DNA of 37,683 bases, from positions 1 through 37,683 of the forward strand of contig PNBI01000074.1 in assembly GCA_003135935.1 (NCBI GenBank), read 5' to 3'. Below are positions 33,063 through 37,683 of the stretch, one piece after another. The DNA comes from Methanomassiliicoccaceae archaeon (lineage in GTDB: Archaea; Thermoplasmatota; Thermoplasmata; Methanomassiliicoccales; UBA472). Numbering within the stretch: the stretch's first letter is position 1; every line of letters starts with the position of its first letter. Position numbers and translations under genes: made by a program. The notes under the pieces were generated by a model. It saw nothing but the letters and a program-made list of their open reading frames with translations. It had not been told where the DNA came from and made no database searches.

Positions 33063-34415
33063 TCATGCAGACGAGTGCCGATCCATGCACATGTAGTCGC
33101 CGTGTTCCCGCGCCAAGGGACAACCGCCTCCGCAGGTGTCCATGAGGTTGCAGTCCAAACACTTGCCATCAAGGGACTTCCGTTCCCGGATGCTCTTGCA
33201 AAGATCGTGGTTCCATATCACCTTCCAATCGTCTTTCAAGATGTTGCCTACTGGCTTATAGTAACTTTGGCAAGGTAGCACAGTGCCATCAGGCTCGATT
33301 GCCATGTTCAGCGCGCAAGCAGTGCACTGCTTTATGCCGAAGCCGCTGGTGATGGGGTTGAGCTCGCAATACGGTGTCGGGGTGTACCATATCATCTTCA
33401 CGCCGCTCTCCCCAGCGAGTTTCTTCAATCGCTCGAGGATGGAAGACATCTCCTGATAGTCTATGCCCTCGGTCTCCTTTCCTCCACCGGAGCGGATGAT
33501 GCCGTTGAAGGCGATATGCTTCACACCTAATGATACTAGGAAGCGCATCGTTTCTTCGATCTCTGAGGCATTGGAGCGCATTATCGTGGTGTTCGTTGTG
33601 AGGTACACATCCTCCGAAACCGCCACTTTCAGCCCCTCCATCGTCTCCTTCCACGCCCCCTTTTCCCCTACCAGCGCATCATGGACCTCCTCTCTGTGAG
33701 AGAGGACCGTAATCTGTACGTGATCCAAACCTTTGGTGACCAGCTCTTTTAGAAAGCCAGGCTCTCGAAGCTTCCGACCATTCGTTACCAGCCCGGTCAC
33801 CTGCCCGAACTCCTCCGATTTGATGACGAGGTCGAGCAAGCCTGGGTAAAGGGTGGGTTCGCCACCAGTGAACACGACATGAGGGATGCCGATCTTCCAG
33901 AGCTTGGAGATGACCTCCTTCCACTGATCGACAGTTAGCTCCTCCAGCTGCCTGGGCTCATTGTAGCAGTGCTCGCATTTGTTCTGGCATCTATATGTCA
34001 GGATGAGGTCCATGCGATAGGGGGCTGGAAAATCATCCGACCCTAAGGTGAGCTTGTCAGAGCCAATGGTGTTGAGGACTTCTTGATCCCCGTTGACGAA
34101 CCGGACCAATTGCTCCTTGATCAGGGCGTAGTCCTGCACCGCTTTCGATCGCTCGAGGTTCTTGTACTTCCGGGTCATGTACTTTGCCATCTGGTCGTCG
34201 CTCCGGCCTTCGAGGGCAGACCTCACATGATCTATGCCCGTGCCATTCAGGAAAATGAGGCTGGACGCGTCGACCAGCAAGATGCCTTTCTGGGCGGAGT
34301 CTATCCTCAAATGGAATCGATGGTGGGCGAACTCCCCCTTTCCATCGAATTTGTAGATGCCAGGATCTAGGCCTTTGCCGTGAATCTCAGCCCACCATTG
34401 TCCCAAGCGGTTCAT
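33063..34415 (-). CDS. Radical SAM/SPASM peptide-modifying enzyme with PqqD-like N-terminus
   Basis: A 450-aa enzyme. Residues about 43-107 (GILLVDASSLIFLNGTGIDHV onward, with DYALIKEQLVRFV) resemble PqqD, the RiPP precursor-recognition element. The radical SAM core has C143/C147/C150 (CQNKCEHC) and GGEP at 184-187. The C-terminal SPASM region has many Cys for auxiliary Fe-S clusters (C350, C364, C367, C382, C406, C419, C422, C428, C432, C443). Such enzymes cross-link or otherwise modify peptides. The start is ATG 34415 inside the ATGA overlap with the upstream gene, whose product ends in a Cys-Ala repeat, the likely substrate. A longer frame starting at 34820 is only read-through of the neighbour's other frame. 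Confidence 0.9.
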   Translation of the reverse strand: MNRLGQWWAEIHGKGLDPGIYKFDGKGEFAHHRFHLRIDSAQKGILLVDASSLIFLNGTGIDHVRSALEGRSDDQMAKYMTRKYKNLERSKAVQDYALIKEQLVRFVNGDQEVLNTIGSDKLTLGSDDFPAPYRMDLILTYRCQNKCEHCYNEPRQLEELTVDQWKEVISKLWKIGIPHVVFTGGEPTLYPGLLDLVIKSEEFGQVTGLVTNGRKLREPGFLKELVTKGLDHVQITVLSHREEVHDALVGEKGAWKETMEGLKVAVSEDVYLTTNTTIMRSNASEIEETMRFLVSLGVKHIAFNGIIRSGGGKETEGIDYQEMSSILERLKKLAGESGVKMIWYTPTPYCELNPITSGFGIKQCTACALNMAIEPDGTVLPCQSYYKPVGNILKDDWKVIWNHDLCKSIRERKSLDGKCLDCNLMDTCGGGCPLAREHGDYMCMDRHSSA

Positions 34416-36073
34416 CTTCCGCCCCCGGCGCAAGCACAGGCACAGGCGCAAGCGCAGGCACAATGGCAGGACGGGCCCGTGCCCCCGGCAGGCCTTTGGC
34501 TCAATGGAACGATCGGCGCAGGATTGGAGAGTGGCGCCACTTCCTTGGTAAGGCCGCGCATGTCGTTCACCAAGTTGTTGCTCGTGTTCTTCAATTTGCT
34601 GACGTAGTCGGTCGCTATATTCCCCACTCCCTTGCCAGAGGTCCCCACCGGACCAGGTCCTCCAGGGCGAACAATTATCGGCGGAATCAGGATGATGGTA
34701 CGGTTCATCCTCCTCTCGTAATCGGGCTCGAGCATCATCCAATCGTTCTTCTCGCTCAGCGCCTTGGCGAACTCCTCCGGAGTTCCCGCCTGCTGGACCT
34801 GCTGCCAGGCGGTGTCGCATATTCTCCCGTAGTAGCCCTTGGTCGCCACGAGGTCGAAGCCGTTCATCTTGTCTGAGGTGTTGCGTACCAGCGAGACCAT
34901 GGCCTGCTTCAGGAGGGTCCGGTCGATCGTCCCATCTGGTTTGATAGCACCTAAGTAGCTGGTCTCATAGGCATATTCCCCCTTGAGCGATACTCGCTCC
35001 AAACGCATCGGCATCTCCTCGGAAATGACTCGCACCAGGTTCTTCTTCACTAGGGCGAAGAGAATCATCGTGGCCACCATCTCGATCGGTCGCTCAAGGA
35101 CCACAGCGGCCTCCACGGCGGTCAGGTCGCGCCTCGGGCCGGCACCGATGACGTCCATCTTGGGCTCGAAGTAATCGGATGCTAGCTTTCTGGATTTGTT
35201 GATTCCGCTCACGATGATGACAGCGAATATCAGGGCGATGATCAGGATGGGCGCCAAGAGCACCAACAGATCGATGAAGTCTCCAATGATGTTGGGGCCA
35301 GGGGGCACCGGTGGCTCGAAGAATTGGTCCACGAACTGCATCGGGAATGCCGCGCCAACATCGTACAAGCCGCTGGCCTGGTCGCTCGGGCTGACCGATG
35401 TCCTCGTCCAGGTCGCCACGACCTTGCCAATGGTACCGTTCAATTCTATGTTATCCCAGGGACTGCTCTCCAGCCACATTGCCTGAGAGATGTTGGAGAA
35501 GCCCTGCGGGAAGATGATCTTCGATACCAGCAGATCGGTGCTCCCTACCTGATAAGCTGGGTCGAACCAGGTCGGCCGGAACTTGACCCCGACCGAATCA
35601 TTTGCCAGAACGTTCCGGTAGACCATATGAGGGACATTTACCGAGAAGTCCAATTGGAATGCCCGAGCTGTTTGAATGGCGAATATCGTCGAGGTCGAGA
35701 ACTCCACCGCCATTCCTGGATCGACGAAAGGTGACGCTCCGACCGAAAGGGGGGCGTACTCCAAGCCATCAATGAAGATGTGAGCAGAGGCTGACGAGGC
35801 ATCGTAATAGGAATTCGGCATCCCGATGTCGACTCCGTTCAGGAAGTCGACGTTCGTGAAGGCAAAGAAGTATCGGATATCGGCGCTTCCGTCTTTCTGG
35901 ATCGTCACATTGACCCGCTCCTCGGATACCGAGAACGAAATATTCTGTGCCTTGCAGTCTGTCGCGATGGGAGCGCCGAACGCGCTGAAGGCAATGAGAA
36001 GCAGCATCGAGGCGATGAGCGCGCAGGAGAAAATCCTGGTGATCTTGATACGAGACACTTTCAATCGCTCCAT
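34412..36073 (-). CDS. DUF2207-like membrane protein with C-terminal (CysAla)n tail
   Basis: A 553-aa protein. The signal/anchor is at about residues 13-33 (IFSCALIASMLLLIAFSAFG), then an external beta-rich domain (VSEERVNVTIQKDGSADIRY onward), a membrane span at about 270-290 (LLVLLAPILIIALIFAVII), and a cytoplasmic DUF2207-like part (LTAVEAAVVLERPIEMVATMILFALVKK). A Pro/Gly-rich linker leads to a tail with seven Cys at every second position (CHCACACACACACA) and final GGGR. Codons of the repeat vary (TGC/TGT, GCC/GCT), so the peptide, not the DNA, is conserved. The start is ATG 36073, directly after the upstream stop. The tail is the probable target of the radical SAM enzyme encoded next. 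Confidence 0.85.
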   Translation of the reverse strand: MERLKVSRIKITRIFSCALIASMLLLIAFSAFGAPIATDCKAQNISFSVSEERVNVTIQKDGSADIRYFFAFTNVDFLNGVDIGMPNSYYDASSASAHIFIDGLEYAPLSVGASPFVDPGMAVEFSTSTIFAIQTARAFQLDFSVNVPHMVYRNVLANDSVGVKFRPTWFDPAYQVGSTDLLVSKIIFPQGFSNISQAMWLESSPWDNIELNGTIGKVVATWTRTSVSPSDQASGLYDVGAAFPMQFVDQFFEPPVPPGPNIIGDFIDLLVLLAPILIIALIFAVIIVSGINKSRKLASDYFEPKMDVIGAGPRRDLTAVEAAVVLERPIEMVATMILFALVKKNLVRVISEEMPMRLERVSLKGEYAYETSYLGAIKPDGTIDRTLLKQAMVSLVRNTSDKMNGFDLVATKGYYGRICDTAWQQVQQAGTPEEFAKALSEKNDWMMLEPDYERRMNRTIILIPPIIVRPGGPGPVGTSGKGVGNIATDYVSKLKNTSNNLVNDMRGLTKEVAPLSNPAPIVPLSQRPAGGTGPSCHCACACACACACAGGGR

Positions 36074-36075
36074 CG

Positions 36076-36444
36076 TCACCACTTTGGTGCCTCTTCCAAT
36101 GCCGATACCGCTCCGCAGTAGGGACAGGTCATCATCACCCCTCCTTGTACGACCTTCAGATTCTTTTCGGTCAAGGGCGCTCCGCAAGATTTGCAGCGCA
36201 ATTCCTTCTCCTTTAGCTCGCCGGAGCCCTCCATCTTTACCTGGAAGGTTTGGTTAACTACCGAGGGCTTGGCCGCCTCGATCTTGGTGGTTCGGTAAGA
36301 GAAGATGAACAGTATCACCGCTATTATAACGAACGCCGCGCCAGTGGCGATGTTCTCCATCCCAGAGGCAATGATGAATATCATTCCAAGCAAGACCATG
36401 AATATGGCCAGGAAGAGTATAGCACCAGTGAGGAGCTTGTTCAA
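36076..36444 (-). CDS. Small membrane protein with C-terminal zinc ribbon
   Basis: A 122-aa protein: two hydrophobic segments (about 5-27 and 33-50), a linker, and a zinc ribbon CKSCGAPL...CPYCGAV facing the cytoplasm. No specific family is recognised. The start is TTG 36444 with AGGTG 5 nt upstream. It is the first gene of the three-gene unit: its stop lies 2 nt before the start of the DUF2207-like gene, so all three are probably translated together. Its ribbon could recruit a partner or sense metal for the Cys-tail protein. Confidence 0.75.
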   Translation of the reverse strand: MNKLLTGAILFLAIFMVLLGMIFIIASGMENIATGAAFVIIAVILFIFSYRTTKIEAAKPSVVNQTFQVKMEGSGELKEKELRCKSCGAPLTEKNLKVVQGGVMMTCPYCGAVSALEEAPKW

Positions 36445-36477
36445 ATTCGCACCTTCCAGATAGATGCGATAATCTGC

Positions 36478-36488
36478 TCATAAACCTG
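36478..36488 (-). promoter_or_regulatory. TATA-like box of the Cys-tail operon
   Basis: GGTTTATGAGC on the minus strand, about 34-44 nt ahead of the first start. It is the best box A match in the 114-nt gap. Confidence 0.4.
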
Positions 36489-36558
36489 ATTGATGCTTCG
36501 CTTCGCTCTTTTCATGTTCGTTTTCTCATTTGTAACGGTACGCACCCCCTCTTGGAGC

Positions 36559-37521
36559 TTACCGATAGAATAGTTGCTTGAAAGGCTCTGGATTCTTGAT
36601 CGGGCCGAGCGCTGCTTTTGCCGTTCTTATGTAGCGGTCGATGAGCGCCTGCCCCTTCTCGAATCCCCTGTTGTGGGTGACAAGCTCAATGAGCTGCGTA
36701 AGCTCCTCGTCAGTGATTTGGCCATCCTTTGGCTTTGACCAGAAATCTCGTAACATCGTGCTTACCCTTTCATCCTTGAGCGAGTAGAGGACGGGGAGCG
36801 GCAAGCTCTCCCTAGTCAGCCTGGAACGGCACTCGACCAGATCGTTAAATGTATCAACGATATCGTCCCTGATTATACAGATCATTCCAAGATAGCGACC
36901 GAAAGTTCCGAGGGCATCGATCTCCCTGGTTGTCCCTCCACCGAGTATCGCTCCGACTCTGGTATATGACTCAACATCTGCCCCTTTCATGTGGACGATG
37001 CGCAAATAGCTCCTGGGTGTCGCATCGAGGTTTCTGACATACTGGAGCTCCTCCATCTCCGCTGATCCGAGTTCGAAGAGGCCGTCTTGGATGACCGCTA
37101 CCGCTTTCCTCGCGGTCTTTTCAGGCACGCCAGGCATATAGGAAAGCTGGATGAGCCCCTCGATCATCAGGGCGTCCCCGGTTAGCAGAGAAGCCTCCAT
37201 TCCATACATCCCCTGGATGCTCTTCTTAGATCTCTCAGTCCTTAGAAAAGAACGATCGATGATGTCATCGTGTAGATCGAAAGCACCGCCAGCTAGGACC
37301 AGTCCCTTTGCAGCTTGCCGCACCGATTTCGGATCACCGCCTACCGCCTGACAGGCCATCACCATCAATGCAGCGCGCGTATAATCTGTCCACCGACGAG
37401 AGAACCTCTTCAAAACCCTTTTGGCCATAGGGGAGGTTATCCGCCGTTCGAAAAGGTCATCGAACGCTTCTTTGACGATCGGCTCGCCCAGTGATCTTAG
37501 GGTTTCAGTGGCATCCTGCAT
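36559..37521 (-). CDS. Polyprenyl (geranylgeranyl-type) diphosphate synthase
   Basis: A 320-aa trans-isoprenyl diphosphate synthase, the enzyme that builds the C20 or C25 chains of archaeal membrane lipids from IPP and allylic diphosphates. Both Asp-rich motifs are seen: first DDIID (LHDDIIDRS), second DDIVD (IIRDDIVDTFND). Conserved TGDALM and LRIVHMKGADVESY (in place of the usual KTA/G segment) lie between. Chain length is not safely predicted. The start is ATG 37521, about 28 nt after a TATA box, so it is likely leaderless. Confidence 0.92.
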   Translation of the reverse strand: MQDATETLRSLGEPIVKEAFDDLFERRITSPMAKRVLKRFSRRWTDYTRAALMVMACQAVGGDPKSVRQAAKGLVLAGGAFDLHDDIIDRSFLRTERSKKSIQGMYGMEASLLTGDALMIEGLIQLSYMPGVPEKTARKAVAVIQDGLFELGSAEMEELQYVRNLDATPRSYLRIVHMKGADVESYTRVGAILGGGTTREIDALGTFGRYLGMICIIRDDIVDTFNDLVECRSRLTRESLPLPVLYSLKDERVSTMLRDFWSKPKDGQITDEELTQLIELVTHNRGFEKGQALIDRYIRTAKAALGPIKNPEPFKQLFYR

Positions 37522-37549
37522 CTCTATCGTATGCGTATCCGTTTTTAGG

Positions 37550-37559
37550 CTTTATATGG
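37550..37559 (-). promoter_or_regulatory. TATA box of the prenyl synthase gene
   Basis: CCATATAAAG on the minus strand, 29-38 nt before the ATG. Confidence 0.55.
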
Positions 37560-37630
37560 ATGAGTGGCCTATTTGCTAGCAACAATAACCTTCAGAGTCG
37601 AATCTAGCTACAGATTCATATACCAATCAG

Positions 37631-37663
37631 AATGTGCCAGTCATCAGAATTATTTGGCACATT
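37631..37663. repeat. Inverted repeat near the right edge
   Basis: AATGTGCCA (37631-37639) and TGGCACATT (37655-37663) are exact reverse complements separated by 15 nt, i.e. centre-to-centre 24 bp, in an AT-rich region. This fits a pair of operator half-sites; the gene it serves may lie outside the window. Confidence 0.45.
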
Positions 37664-37683
37664 AAAATACCACAAAGTTTATC

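Noticed and set aside
34430-34475. Simple-sequence DNA repeat without function
   Set aside because: Mixed synonymous codons and coupling to a peptide-modifying enzyme argue for a selected peptide.
33063-34820. Single long frame that would add 135 residues to the radical SAM enzyme
   Set aside because: The added part is another frame of the DUF2207-like gene (Arg/His/Cys-rich, low complexity). The true start is the coupled ATG at 34415.
1-37683. CRISPR array, insertion sequence or prophage
   Set aside because: No regularly spaced direct repeats, transposase or phage structural genes were found; the HNH nuclease stands alone.

Overview
This window looks archaeal, most likely from a Thermoplasmatota or other methanogen-related euryarchaeote with moderately high GC. 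That placement is inferred from memory of the families, not from a search. The evidence is: TATA-like boxes about 25-35 nt ahead of many starts with short or no leaders, alternating with strong GAGGTG-type ribosome sites; an archaeal Lhr helicase; an HdrD-type iron-sulfur protein; a Methanosarcina-like class II photolyase; FtsZ; and a prenyl diphosphate synthase. TTG and GTG starts are frequent. No methanogenesis marker, tRNA, rRNA, IS element or CRISPR array was seen.

Layout. 1-3358: 5' part of an Lhr helicase, an HdrD-like protein with two CCG domains, a ferritin-like protein and a DUF4287-like small protein. 3500-11114: a seven-gene operon in Hyf order (hyfB-C-E-F-G-H-I) for a membrane-bound complex I / group 4 hydrogenase relative. 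Its large subunit has lost the cysteines that bind Ni-Fe, so it fits an Ehr-type (energy-converting hydrogenase-related) complex and not a hydrogenase. 11064-15771: UspA protein, a small helical protein, GNAT acetyltransferase, HNH nuclease, ArsC-type reductase with an aldo/keto reductase, and an NrdG-like radical SAM protein. 15866-22045: a soluble Lon-family protease, an unknown winged-helix-like protein, ftsZ and an MFS transporter. 22155-27154: thioredoxin, pirin, a GlcD-like flavoprotein coupled to an unknown protein, a small unknown protein and a dual-specificity phosphatase.

27208-30559 is an unrecognised module: a multi-pass membrane protein divergent from a three-gene operon (65-aa protein, a 266-aa protein with two EYHK motifs, and a Bud32/RIO-like kinase), followed by a second 58-aa protein homologous to the first small one. 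Then come a class II photolyase and a methyltransferase.

33063-36444 is the most striking locus. It is a tightly coupled operon encoding a zinc-ribbon membrane protein, a DUF2207-like membrane protein ending in an alternating Cys-Ala tail (seven Cys at every second position, then GGGR), and a radical SAM/SPASM enzyme with an N-terminal PqqD-like domain. I read this as a peptide-modification system acting on the tail of a membrane protein. The window ends with a prenyl diphosphate synthase.

Redox energy metabolism (Ehr-type complex, HdrD-like, GlcD-like) and oxidative or metal stress genes (ferritin-like, ArsC, thioredoxin, pirin, Usp) dominate the rest.
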